NCBI GenBank assembly: GCA_002803225.1
Contig: NXFV01000052.1
Location: forward strand, 1 to 64,000
Reading direction: 5' to 3'
DNA: 64,000 bases
DNA from: Gamarada debralockiae
Taxonomy: Eukaryota; Ascomycota; Leotiomycetes; Helotiales; Hyphodiscaceae
The notes below the pieces were generated by a model. The model had not been told where the DNA came from. It saw only the letters and a program-made list of their open reading frames with translations, and searched no databases. The translations under genes were made by a program, and so were the position numbers. This document shows, piece by piece, positions 38,201 through 49,436 of this stretch (position 1 is the stretch's first letter; each line of letters starts with the position of its first letter).

Positions 38201-38794
38201 GTCCTCGCTGTGGCAATGTTAGGACGCTCGAATGTTCAAAAGGTAGGGATTGGTACCTGTCTAGGTCTACTCTCTTGTACTCATGAGGAGTAAATAAGAC
38301 GTGCTTCGCTTTGAAATTGGGGTTGTCCTTGACGACTTTGCCGCCAGCAGCCCCAGAGGGCCATCTATCCTCATCATAGCTTCCGAGTACGTAAGTTATT
38401 GGAAGATACCCAACATTTATCTCCTTTGGAAATCTTACAGGCATGCGAGCATTTTCTTGCTTTCGGCATATTCAACACATGATCGGACGATATCCATGAA
38501 TTCCTCACCCATGTATTCAGTGTCGAGTCCAGTCCGAACATGCATATGAAACCCTCCCATTCCCATTTCCTCGAAGACGTCAATTTGTCGGAGCAACTGG
38601 TCTTTCTCAAGCTTGTTGTTCCACGCCCAGAACGGACAGCCTCTATATTCCGAAGTCGGATTCTCGAACAGCTCTTTGCTGAAAGGCAGAGCACTCTTTG
38701 GATAACTCAAAGGATTCGCAGGCCTTGCGTCATGGTTGGCACTCGCCCTCGCCTGGGAGGCCTTGGAACTGAGAGGAAGTGACTTCTGGTCCAT
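35282..38794 (-). CDS. Glycoside hydrolase, GH106-like (alpha-L-rhamnosidase family)
   Basis: Five exons on the minus strand: 38794-38439, 38379-38257, 38207-37717, 37650-35497 and 35430-35282, all with GT..AG ends; 1090 residues. The N-terminal part has the family's PFWAWN, GMGGFHMHVRTGL and YDEDRWPSGAAGG segments (within residues 50-135). A large middle region follows with a GHMMEES segment, and the C-terminal part is beta-rich with sandwich-type domains. GH106 enzymes remove alpha-linked rhamnose from plant or microbial glycans; fungal relatives are mostly untested. No signal peptide is visible (start MDQKSLPLSSKAS), so it may act inside the cell or leave by another route. The 66-bp intron at 37716-37651 is a multiple of three and stays open, so retention would add 22 residues. 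Confidence 0.75.
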
Positions 38795-39011
38795 TGGGAT
38801 AGACTATTTTGAGGGAAACATAAGGAGACTAAAGGAAATAAACCAGACCAGAATCCTACATTCTCGAGGTGGTCTGTTTAAGGTTGGCGGATGTTTCAAC
38901 CCCGCGAAGATCTTCAAAGAACGACACGTGACCCCTTGTGATGTTGATCGCGGCGCGTTCCCCAAAACGCGACTTCAGCAACAACCCCGATAATTCGACA
39001 GCCCCATCACC

Positions 39012-41108
39012 ATGGCTTCCAGTATGTTATCCTATGATTGCGGATCGATAGGCAACGCTAATTGATGGATAGCACGCGAAGAACGAATGCAGCAGCGCCT
39101 TCGTGGATCCCAGTAAGATCTCCAGATCTCCCCCCACTTGCTCGACCTAACCTGACCACGATTCACACAGGAGACGTCAAGTCAAAGATGTCGATTTCGG
39201 TCTCACATTTGCGCCCATACCTGTGCTCGCACAACCTCCACCTGCTCTGTCTGTGCCGACTCGAAGAAGCCCTCGACGAAGCACAGAATTGGCACCTCAA
39301 TTGTCTACTCGACCAACACCTGCAAGCAGAGTGCGAAGTGAGCCACCGGATGCGACACCTAGAGACGAGAATGTTCGGCCGGCAGTAAATCACAGTGGGG
39401 TGGATGCAAATACTTCTGCGAAGCGACGAAAACTCGATACTGATGAACCTTCAACTTCTACAAGAAGCATGCGGTCTTCATTGCCTGCGCCAAGACGAGA
39501 TATCTATGATCTAAACGAGGAGGAGCAATCGGAAGCGCTTATTGAAGATATTACAAATGATTCAATTCAGCAGTCTGGCGAAGTTGAGCAAATGCTTGAG
39601 CCAGATTCGTCTGCATTATTTGTACCACAGACAACTGCAAGAACACCATCACCAATTATGGGAGAGGAGGAAATTACAGAGAGTCCCCACCATGCGCCTG
39701 GAAGCGGCCAACGTATGCGGACATTGAACGCATCAGTTAGGCAAAGTCCCCGGTTACAAGACGCGTTCCAAGTTGATAGCTCGGCCCAAATTGAAAGAGC
39801 TGGATCACCAACTCCCCAGAGGAAGCGCAAGACGGCTACTTCAAACGATCCCAATCCGGGTACAGCCCGGTCGCGTCGAACCCGGGCGAGCGAAGTTTCA
39901 AACCAAATGAACGAATCAATCGATGATATCGATGAGCTTTCCCCCAACCAGCTGAAACGAGGTCGTAGGCGCAGGTCGTCGATCCAGAGGGAGTCTTTGG
40001 AGGAGCCAGTCATCGAAGAGTCGGCTGACGAGAGGGAAACCGCGGAAGAAATTGACGATGCAGCTGCCGCGGCTATTTTGAAGAAGAACAGAGGTCGCTG
40101 GGTGTCTAGACGCGCTGCTGCAGAACCTTCTCCTGACTTAGATGGACCTTCAGAGCTGTTCCTGCCTGTCCCCAAAAAGCAACGCTCACGCCAACCCCCA
40201 ACTTCCAGTCCTGCGAAGAAGCAACATCCGAAGAATGCAAATTCAAAGGCTGCAACAAAACTCTCGAAGAAGGCTGCCAAGAACCAAATTCGCATTGGCA
40301 GTCCCATCCCCGTCACTGCGTACCGGTTGACAAAGGGACCGGTTTATGACGAAGACGAATCTGATGCCGATATCCTTAATTCCGAAATCCCTTATGCCAG
40401 GCGTGGAGGTGTGAATTCAATCGATGTTCTCAATCAAGTTTGCGTCGAAATCGTCGGATCAGCTCTCGAAACTCTGCAAGATAATTCAAGAAATACTCAA
40501 GATCACGCCCTGAAGCGTGAGTATCGAAACAAATATCGAGCTGTGGAGACTTTCGGGAGAGAATTGCAAATGCGTTTACTTGAGCATGTAAGTGTCTCCT
40601 CCATTGCTTTGATGCATTGATTCTGACAATACTTGCAGACTATCAATCTCGATAACACATACTCACTTGAAAAGCGGGTCCGTGAAGAACAGAGGAAGAA
40701 GCTGGCTCTCAGGGAGGAGATCTTACGAGTTAGAGCGGAGCGTCAACAGGTTGCTCTACGTATGGACGAAATTCGGATCAAGCATGAGAAGGAGAGCGAA
40801 GAAGCACAGGTAAATAGGCCCTTCTGATAATGCTCTTCACGACCAATTGCTAATACAAATCCCAGGATCGAGATACCCTCAACACGGCGGTCCACGACAT
40901 CGAACTTGCAGTCGAGAGAGGAAGGGAGAAGAACCAGCACGATCCTGCATACGGCCCCGTCAAGAAGATTGGAGTTGAGCTCCTTCTGAAGGGCGTGGCG
41001 GATGAAGTTAGCAATAAGAGTGACAGGGGCGGTATGTTGAAGCAGATTAAGGATTTCAACGCCTTCCTTGAACGGACGGCGCTGGCATTAGAAGGCAGAA
41101 AGGCTTAA
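39012..41108 (+). CDS. Inner kinetochore protein, Ame1/CENP-U-like
   Basis: Five exons: 39012-39021, 39073-39112, 39171-40587, 40639-40809 and 40866-41108, all in frame; 626 residues. The first exon codes only MAS plus one base. A long disordered, charged region (about 50-380) rich in Ser, Pro and Arg includes SPRRS- and RKRKT-type basic patches. A conserved segment follows at about 387-490: GSPIPVTAYRL, YDEDESDAD, IPYARRGGVN..DVLNQVC. Then comes a long coiled coil (about 490-560) and a short C-terminal helix bundle. This layout fits fungal Ame1 (Mis17/CENP-U), a COMA-complex subunit linking centromeric chromatin to the Mis12 complex. The name rests on motif memory, not alignment. Confidence 0.65.
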
Positions 41109-43130
41109 AAGTAGTAGGGGAGAAAATACGAATGTGTAGGACGGCGTCAATGGTTGCATGAATGGAATAGCAGATAGCCCAATGGAATATTTTCTGACAG
41201 GGCCCATGGTCTGAGTTGGCTTGTGGATCAGTGATGAGATGTTATAGAGCAGATAGTGGCATATTGCTTTAGATAGTCAGATAGTCGAAGGATTGAGAGG
41301 GGTTGGGTGCTTTTTCATGCCTGAAATTATCGAGACTGTTTGAATAATTGAAAGGGATTCGGTAAGAATCCATAGTCTTATGATTTGAATCGTTTAGAGA
41401 AAGGAGACTGGGTAAAAAGATATAGGATTATTTGCACAGAACCTCCTAATTGTAGAAGCCACGAACCACAGTGACATGGTCAGCCTATACCACACTACAA
41501 GTTTCACGAGAATCTAACATTCTTTCCGAAAACCACACTGCCCGAAGCTCACAATCACAACCTTCCACTAACGCAATACGTCATGCCTTCCGACCTCTCC
41601 CCACCCAAAAGCCGCAGCACACACAAATCTTCAGCACCTACCCCATCAACGAGAAGGTTTACCCCAGTATCCATCAAACCATAGTCCACATATCAAGAAT
41701 TCTCGTCGATCGTACCTCCTACACTACGCAAGACGGATATTTGTTAGATGGAACTTTCGACTTCTATGCAAAGCAAAATCTAGGCATAATGAGCTGGTGG
41801 GGGGGTTCAAAGACGTGGAGGGGATAGGTCTATGCTGGTACTGGCTGGCATTGTGCAGGGGATGCATACTCGCTATGAGGGATCAGAAACGTGATGTGGA
41901 AGCACAAGGTTAGAGAGAGGGAGACGTGGAGGCGAATGGGGAATGAGATGGGATGGAGGCTCTTTCCATTATCTCTACGCCTCCTTACAATCTCTCATGC
42001 CTTCAAACCTGTATATCTCTGTGGTTGGCTGGTGTGTTGAGACGTGCGGCTTGGGAGGTGATATCAGCATAAGGACCGAGAGGCGAGGACAGAGTTAACA
42101 GAAGCAAATGGTGCAGTTATTTCGATGGTCTTAACTAAGGCTCTAGACTCGTGGATATATTAATAGTAAAGATGCAATGAGGGGGAAAAAAGAGCTTTGC
42201 CATCTACTTCTGTTTGAGATTTCTAAACCTTCGGGATCTCAGTCAATTGATTTGAATTTGTCAAGTCGAACTCAAAGTCTCAAACCGACGAGCTATGATC
42301 TACCAGGAAAATGAGCAAGGATAGGGATGTGAAGGGTGAAACGAATGACCTGAGACGATAGAATTTCCAAGCGTCACGATCTCAGAGAGCCCTGATGTTT
42401 AATCTTGGAACTGCAGTAATGTGGTAGCAGATTGGTTGCTGCAACACATCAATTGTCAGAAAGTGCGTTCCTGTAGAAATGAGGAGATATGAAGGATGAA
42501 AACTTCAATGTGGATATTACGAATTTTCTGATGGTTGGTTGGTTGGTTGGTTGGCTTCCACATGAAACAAAGAGATAGGGCAAACGAAGGAAGAGGGGAT
42601 TGAGGTCAGTGGCCACATACGCTCGTCTCGTGAAAATTACACGGATATATCGTCAGTCGCTGACACAGTTCCCAGGAATTGATCAGATATTCAAACTCGT
42701 ATGGAAAAGAGTAAAGAATGAGAAGAATTAAGACATATCAAGTCCTTCCCAGGTCATGTTTCTTTGTCATGGCGGTAGAAACGCAGCACTTGCACACTTC
42801 CACCGCGGATGAAAAAAATATGTAAGGATGGACAAAAATTCGAAACGAAATCCAGGCCTCACTGAAGCCCGCCCTCAGATGTGCAATAATACTCTTCAAT
42901 CCCCCTTAAACACCCCTTATAGGGTATCATTCCGGTCTATATCCAAGGTACGATGACACGTGCACACACACTGTCGCACTGAATTTCAGGGAAGTTAGTG
43001 TACACAACGAAGTGGTGACATAACAAGATCCCGAATCAGCGAAGGAAGGAAAGTGAGCGTCCTTGATGTATTAATTTACAAATAAACGAGCTATGGAAAG
43101 CAAAATCATAATGTATCTCGATTGAGACAC
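41109..43130. other. 2-kb intergenic region, no gene seen
   Basis: Lies between the two convergent genes for the Ame1-like and URI-like proteins. No convincing reading frame; a 118-codon plus-strand frame at 41471 has no family likeness. It contains a GGTT microsatellite (42533-42554). It may hold long 3' UTRs or non-coding RNA. Confidence 0.4.
42533..42554. repeat. GGTT tetranucleotide microsatellite
   Basis: Five perfect GGTT units plus GG, in the intergenic region. Confidence 0.9.
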
Positions 43131-44939
43131 TTACGACTTTGCCAACCTCGCTGCCTTGAACCTACTGATTTTCTTCGGGCCGCCTTCCTCCTCTGTCAAT
43201 GGTACAATTTCGCTCTCCTCTTCCTTCAAGAAACCGCCCTGCCGTTGAATCATTCGATTGCGCATGCGATGATACTCTGTAGCTACCTCCTGGTGTAGTA
43301 GCTGTGTATCTAGCTCATCGGGTTCGGTGACGGAGGCATTGAGAGGGACGTCGCGTTCGATGACTTGAGATGCCAGAGTCTTGCCTTCGGGACCGGTGGG
43401 CACGGTTCGTGTGTTCTCGGAGACGGGTGCGAATTGAATGGCTTGGGAGAATGGCTTCGGCGTAGATGGTTTCGCGGGGAAGAGGGGGAGGGATGGGCCG
43501 ATTTGTCTCGTTGTCGAAGGCGCAAGTGGACCGTTGACAACGTTTGCTGGGGCAGCCCGGGCGGATTTGAACCGTGATTGCTTCTTCTGAGGCTCGGGCA
43601 TCGTGGTAGGTTGTGCAGGTACAGTTCGTTCGACAATATCGCAGACGGGTGAAGCGATACGCTCAGCAGGAGCAGAAGCAGGAGCAGAAGCAGGAGCAGA
43701 AGGGGGGGTTGGGGTAGGAGAAATATCGAGCTCTTCTGAGAATCTGACCGACTTCTTCGACGCAAAGCTTTCGGTATTGAGCGAGGAGTTCGTGTCAGCC
43801 TTGTTTAACTTCTCCGGCGCATCTTTTCCTTCTCCGTTGATAGTAATCCGCCCAATGCCTTCTTGAACAATATCAACATTGCTAGCTTTCTTCCCAACAT
43901 TCTCCATCATCCTAACACCAAGTCGTTCCTCAAGCTCAATCATACGTTGTCGTAATTCATCATCCACCACTCTCCTTGTAGATCTACCAAATGAATCCTC
44001 GTCATCAGTTGTGTCATCTTCGTAATCTTCGTCCTCCCAATCACTGCCATCTTCAAGATTCAGCTCTGCTACTACCGCTCCCACCTCCGACATCCCATAC
44101 TGTAGCATGTCTCTGCGAAGCGCTGCATCTTCTGCCGATTCGTTGGTAGGTATGACGGGTGGTTCGGAGGGCTTGGCTTCTGATTGTTTCGCTATACTCA
44201 TGATTTCCTCTATTCGTTTCGCTGTCTTCGATTTCTCGAACTCTGGACCAGACTTCGTATCTTCTGCGAATTTGACGCCTTTCTTCACCGGTTTCGTAGC
44301 TTCTGGGGCGGGTTTGGGCTTGCTCTCAGCCAGGTGCTGGCTCTCTGCTGCAGTCTTGGCTTTCTCATCAACCGCAGGTATGCATTCTGATGCCGATGAA
44401 GTCGCAGGTAATTCCACGCCCGCTTTCTTTAACACTTCCAGAAGCTGTGGTTTCGCGCTCCCAGCTGTGGAAGTAGAACTCGAAATAACATTGCCCTCAT
44501 CATCCAACTCCTCAAGAATCTCAGTCAGCGGCAAGCCCTCCTCGTTCCTAACCTCAGGCGTACTAATTACACTCGCAGCAGCAAGTTTATTCTCCGCTGC
44601 CTCAATCCGCTTCTGCACCGTCCTAACATTCTGCTCCACGTAATCCATCCGCCGATCCAGTAGATTCACAACTTGTGCGGCATGCCGTGTCTCCGGACCT
44701 AGGATCTCCTCAACCTCTTTCCTATTGACAAGTTCGCCCTCATATTCGCGTGCGATAGCAACGAGCTGTATACGGTTCGGAGTGGGTTTGGCGGCGAGGA
44801 TCTCTTCTTTGAGGCCTTCGTATTCTGCTTCCCAGGTTTGCCAGTGGCGCAGTGATTTTCGGAGCTTTTCGATGTTTTCTTCGAGGAGTTGACGATGTCT
44901 TTCGAGATCTAGGAAACTGTCTCTTACTTTTTGCGCCAT
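43131..44939 (-). CDS. URI/Bud27-like unconventional prefoldin, DUF3835 protein
   Basis: A single exon of 602 residues. The N-terminus (1-120) is a coiled coil of prefoldin alpha type (MAQKVRDSFLDLERHRQLLEENIEKL is split by helix-breaking loops later). The middle is long, acidic and disordered, with a WEDEDYEDDTTDDED stretch near 300 and an Ala/Pro/Ser repeat. The C-terminal region repeats the short motif KKSVRFSEELD and ends in TEYHRMRNRMIQRQGGFL and ISRFKAARLAK, which I associate with DUF3835 (PF12927) of fungal URI/Bud27 proteins. Those bind the Rpb5 subunit of RNA polymerases and help assembly of polymerase complexes in the cytoplasm. Start chosen at the first ATG; no intron is needed. 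Confidence 0.7.
   Translation of the reverse strand: MAQKVRDSFLDLERHRQLLEENIEKLRKSLRHWQTWEAEYEGLKEEILAAKPTPNRIQLVAIAREYEGELVNRKEVEEILGPETRHAAQVVNLLDRRMDYVEQNVRTVQKRIEAAENKLAAASVISTPEVRNEEGLPLTEILEELDDEGNVISSSTSTAGSAKPQLLEVLKKAGVELPATSSASECIPAVDEKAKTAAESQHLAESKPKPAPEATKPVKKGVKFAEDTKSGPEFEKSKTAKRIEEIMSIAKQSEAKPSEPPVIPTNESAEDAALRRDMLQYGMSEVGAVVAELNLEDGSDWEDEDYEDDTTDDEDSFGRSTRRVVDDELRQRMIELEERLGVRMMENVGKKASNVDIVQEGIGRITINGEGKDAPEKLNKADTNSSLNTESFASKKSVRFSEELDISPTPTPPSAPASAPASAPAERIASPVCDIVERTVPAQPTTMPEPQKKQSRFKSARAAPANVVNGPLAPSTTRQIGPSLPLFPAKPSTPKPFSQAIQFAPVSENTRTVPTGPEGKTLASQVIERDVPLNASVTEPDELDTQLLHQEVATEYHRMRNRMIQRQGGFLKEEESEIVPLTEEEGGPKKISRFKAARLAKS
43666..43701. repeat. 12-bp tandem repeat inside the URI-like gene
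   Basis: Three near-perfect GCAGGAGCAGAA-type units encode an Ala-Pro-Ala-Ser run on the minus strand in the disordered region. Length variation here would stay in frame. Confidence 0.75.
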
Positions 44940-45327
44940 CTTGGTTGTGGACAGAGGCAGAGTGTTGGTCTGTAGAGATTTCTTGTGTGAAGGCAGGTTT
45001 TTTCGCTTTCCACTCTATGCCCGATTCGAGACGAGGCTAGCATTTCGCCTCACGCGAGCTATTCCTCAAGCGAAGAATTTAGGGGCCGAATTTAGCTCAT
45101 GCCTATGTCTCATTTTCAGGCTTAAAGAATAACTACCAAACGGCAAGTAAAATTTCCAAAATGTGTCAGATGATAGTTTGACTTCTTAAAAGCTCTGAAA
45201 TCAAGTTTTAATAAATTTACAAAAGTTTTGCGAAAGTTTCGTTATTGCTCAAACCCCGTCCCGGATAACCCAGAGGCCGAGACTGAATCTGCAACCGGCC
45301 CTGCTTACGACCTGGACGTCTAGTTGC
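44940..45327. other. Short intergenic region between divergent genes
   Basis: Promoter of the minus-strand URI-like gene, then an AT-rich stretch leading to the MFS pseudogene. Nothing else seen. Confidence 0.4.
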
Positions 45328-47240
45328 TTGCATTCCAAATCTTCCGGAAGGTCGCACAGATTGGCTCCTGCTCCTGCGACGGGTACGGAACTGCCATCTG
45401 AAGCGCAATCCACTCTTGTAGACACTGCGAATCCGTCTCCACCACCTGGAGAAAGTGCGCAGAATGGCGAGAAGCGCGCCATTGAGGAGAATGGGTCGTT
45501 GAAAGGGGATGAGGCACCGACAGTGAACAAACGATAGGTTGCGGAATCAACAGCTGAAATTGCGGCAGAAGACGAAATTGTCTATCCTGGAGGGCTACAA
45601 CTGGGTCTCTTGACGTTTGGTCTTTGCATGGCGACATTCACAGTTGCTCTCGACAATACAATTATCGTAATTGCGATTCCGAAAATTACAACAGTATTCG
45701 ATTCACTGGGTGATGTTGGATGGTACGGTTCAAGTTATCTGCTTACGACCACCGCACTGCAACCTTCGTTTAGACGGATTTACACCTATTTCAATGTCAA
45801 ATATACATAGCTGTTCGCTCTGTGTCTATTTGAGCCGGGATCGGCTCTCTGCGCTGCTGCAAAGAATGTTCATCGTCGGTCGTGCGGTGGCTGGTGTGGG
45901 AGCATCTGCATTGTTCTCAGGAGGTGAGCTATTCACAAGCAACAATTCAATTGACATTCTAACAACTCCCAACAGGAATGACAATTGTCGGATTTACGTA
46001 CCACTGATAGAGCGACCGATGTGCATCGCAGCGATGTCAAGCATGTTTGGTATCTCATCCGTTGTAGGACCTCTGCTTGGAGGAGCGCTCACCGACAAGG
46101 CTTCCTGGAGATGGTGTTTCTGGATCAATCTTCCTTTGGTGCAATCTCGATCGCTGCCGTTGCACTGTTCTTTAAACCGCCGAAGCGCAAGAATCTTAAC
46201 ATGACCATTAAACAGAAGATCCTCGAGGTCGATCTCATTGGGGGGCTTTTCTTGATCCGCGCAATCGTCTGCCTTCTCCTGGCGATCCATAGGGGAGGAA
46301 CGTGAGTACTTACTCGGTGATTGAAGTGGCTGTCGCTGATGAAATCTGTAGTACATATCCCTGGCGTAATTCAAAAGTTTGGGGTTGCCTTCTTGGATTC
46401 GGACTTATCGCAATCTTACAGGTCAGCAATGAAGAGGCGATAGAGCGACAATCCCACCACGAATCTTCGGTCAGAGAATTGTACTCTGGGTATGTTTGTA
46501 CAGTGCTTTTTTGTCGATGGGGCTGTATACGTTTTAGTCTCCAGATTTCTTCATCGAGTCTTCACACTGATATCAGCCAGGCACATATATTACCTGCCAT
46601 TCTACTTCCAAGCTGTCAAAGGCACCACAGCTGAAGGTTCCGGAATCCGCACGGTCCCCTACTGGCATTCATTATCATTTCATCGACCGTTGCAGGGGCA
46701 AGAATCACCGTTCTCGGGTTTTACAAGCCCTTCATGATCTTTGGTAGTGCCGTGTTCACCGTGGGAGCCGGAATGCTCTACCTGCTTAAGGTCAACTCTC
46801 CTGCATCAAAGTGGATTGGCTATCAACTTTTGTCCGGTTTTGGAGCCGGAAGCGGTGTGCAGATTTCCTTTATAGCAGTGCAAGTTGTGCTCGATAACAA
46901 GGATATGCCGACCGGAAACGCTATGGCAATCTTCTTCAACTCATTAGGAGGAGCGATCTCGATCTCCGTCGCGCAGAGCATCTTTTTGAATGGGCTTTCT
47001 ACACACATTCCCAGATACGCGCCGCAAGTCTCTGCGAAAGACGTTATCAATGCGAGTGCTACGCGCCTGAGAGAGTACGTTCCCCCTACGCTCCTGCAGG
47101 GCGTACTGAAGGCATATATGGTGGCTCCGAGTCAAGCATGCATTATCCTTATTGCGACTGGCGGGATAGCTACCATCTGTGCTCTGTTCGTTGAGTGGAA
47201 GAGCGTGAAAGGCAAGAATATTGTAGCGGCTGCGGCATAG
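45328..47240 (+). pseudogene. MFS transporter (14-TM, DHA2-like), pseudogene
   Basis: From an ATG at 45328 a Ser/Pro-rich start is followed by in-frame TAG at 45535-45537, then the typical TM1 ([17 protein letters not shown]) and motif-A region. Another TAG lies at 45808-45810. Frameshifts follow near 45870 and 45993, around a credible intron (about 45925-45975), and again after the intron at 46302-46351. The order of pieces is complete: VGRAVAGVG, GPLLGGALTD, WRWCFWINLP (motif C region), and a last intact run 46734-47240 with FGAGSGVQ. Intact relatives are toxin or metabolite exporters of the plasma membrane. The gene is full length but broken at four or more places. Confidence 0.8.
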
Positions 47241-47925
47241 AGTAGAGGTGAAGGTAGAGGTTTGTAAATACCTACATTTCTTTGAGCATAATTGGGCTTC
47301 TGGATATATTTAGATACCTCAATTGTATATTGCGACTTCAGTTCTTTGGTCATTGGATTGTACTTTCCTCGTGCGATAGGCTTGTGTTCTGATGTCAGGC
47401 CGCCCCCCTACCCCAAGCCAATCTTTCAAACACTTTGAGCGATTTAAGCCTGGGGTTAGATACCACATACTCTGAGATAAAATCACGAGTCAACTCATTC
47501 CGCAGGACAATCGCTCAGTCAGCGGTCCCAACTTCATGCAATTACCACTTTCGGCCGATTTCCAAGACATTTTCCGGGCCGTGGTATCAGCGCGATGATA
47601 TAGTTATCTGACATTCACACCATTTGATATCTTGATGGTGACCTAATACCCAATTCGCTCATACGCTACGATTATGCAAGCCACGTTTGTGTTGATTACC
47701 TATACGGCACCTGCAGGTCTCAGATGTTAGCAACATCTGACAAGCGGCCGCATTTACATAAAAGGGAAAATAGATATCGAATATCCAGTCAAATCGATTG
47801 TAAGTATTAATAACAAGCTCACTTCATTCCTTCCAAGTTCCTCTTCCTTTCTGACCAAGCGGCCAACTGTCAAAACCTAGACCCTCAATTTCGTCCTCCT
47901 CACGTGATACCTCTCCCTTTCACCC
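47241..47925. other. Intergenic, nothing recognised
   Basis: About 0.7 kb without a plausible frame; the right end is the promoter of the alpha/beta hydrolase gene. Confidence 0.4.
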
Positions 47926-48796
47926 ATGGCCACAAACGGCACTACCCCCGAACCCTCCGCTCCCCTAACAGAACTCGCACCCACCTCCACCGCTGAGCTC
48001 CAAACAAATGGAGACAGCATACCACCCCACAAAGGCACCATCGTCCTCATCCATGGTCTCTGGATGACACCCTCCTGCTGGGAAGACTGGGGCATCTACT
48101 TCACCAACCTGGGCTACACTGTCCTTGCTCCGGGCTGGCCCGGAGTCGACGATCGGACCGTCGAAGATATCCGTAAAGACCCAAAAGCTCTTCAGGGGCT
48201 CACTATCCACGCCATTGTCGACAACTATGAGAAGATCATCAAGGCCCTTCCTGAGCCACCCATCATTATGGGCCACTCGTTTGGAGGCTTGTTCGTGCAG
48301 TTGCTGCTGAATAGGGGACTGGGGAAGGCGGGTGTGGGGATAAGTCCTGCGCAGCCTAGCGGTGTTATTGCCTTGAAGTTGTCGACCGTCAAAGCGGGGT
48401 TTTCGGTGCTGGGCAATCCCATTCACCTACAACAAGGCCGTGCCGATTACTGCTTCGCAGTTTTATTATGCGTTTGGGAATCATCTGTCTGTTAAGGGCT
48501 CCAATGCGTTGTGGGAGAAGTACTCCATTCCTGCGGCGGCGCATGTGCTTTGGCAGGGAGCCCTGGGGGCGGTGGTTAAAGGTGATGGAGCTGTGGATTG
48601 GGGGAAGAAAGATCGTGTTCGGTTACTGTTGATTGCTGGGACGAATGACCATACGGTGCCCATGCAGGTTGTTAAAGCCGAGAAGAAGAAGTATCATGGG
48701 CCTGCTACGGTGGAGTTGAAGATTTTTGAAGGAAGGACGCATGGGACTGTTAATCATGCGGGATGGGAGGAGGTGGCGGACTTTGCGATTAAGTAA
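47926..48796 (+). pseudogene. Alpha/beta hydrolase with a single-base frameshift
   Basis: The frame opens at 47926 and runs to about 48420; the rest of the protein continues in the next frame to the stop at 48796. Hydrolase landmarks are all present: oxyanion strand IVLIHGLW (39-46), nucleophile elbow GHSFGG with Ser118, an acid in GTNDHTVP and the His in the HAGW segment near the end. The break lies in AATCCCATTCACC (48415-48427). Dropping one base there restores a continuous protein of about 289 residues, so an extra base or sequencing error is the simplest reading. An intron 48406-48460 (GTGCTG..GCAG, 55 bp) would also restore the frame, but it has a poor donor and removes a family-like NPFTYNKAVP run. 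Function would be a soluble esterase or lactonase-type enzyme, substrate unknown. Confidence 0.75.
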
Positions 48797-49436
48797 GTGA
48801 CCATATTTCTCGAATCACTCCCCCAGTCAAAAGTCTTGGGAGCTTTGCTCTCAACGCATGTGAATTGTTCAAAATAGTTTGAATGATTGACCATTTGATC
48901 CTGAGACATTGTCTCAACTCCCAATTCTTCTGTAATAGGTCATACTAACATCTTGCAGGTAGGTTGAAGGGAAGATCAGTGCTTGAGGGATATCGGGATA
49001 GGACGAAGTGGGAGGCTTTGCGATTGAATAGTCGCAGTTGGACAGAAACTGGTTGCTTGAGAAATCGAGTTTGGAGGGCTGGATGGGGTGGTGCGGAAGC
49101 ATGCGATATATCCTCTTGATTGATCCACTTTGTTGTTTTCTGATATTTCGATCGAATTTCCTCTCATACACATGCCCAGTGTTTGTGTTATCTCTGCTGT
49201 CTGGACGAAAAGGGGTCTTGAAAATGAATAGCTCAAACTGATCAACCCCGACCCCGTGTTTGAATTTGAAACTCTGTCTCGCCTGGATATCCGATTGGAA
49301 AAATTGAAATGCAAGGCATCCAAATTCTACTATATTATGGAGCAACAAGTCACTATCCAATCTAGGTAGTGCACATTTCATCTTCGCAAGGGTGAGCCGG
49401 AACCATCTCTAAGCGACAAAGACCTGCAACCCAATT
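48797..49436. other. Intergenic, nothing recognised
   Basis: Convergent gap between the hydrolase and the minus-strand P450; no coding signal. Confidence 0.4.

Noticed and set aside
41471..41827. 118-codon plus-strand frame between the Ame1-like and URI-like genes
   Set aside because: No motif, no flanking exon and unusual composition; likely chance.
43310..43765. 151-codon minus-strand frame overlapping the URI-like gene in another frame
   Set aside because: It is a low-complexity shadow of the repeat-containing coding exon.
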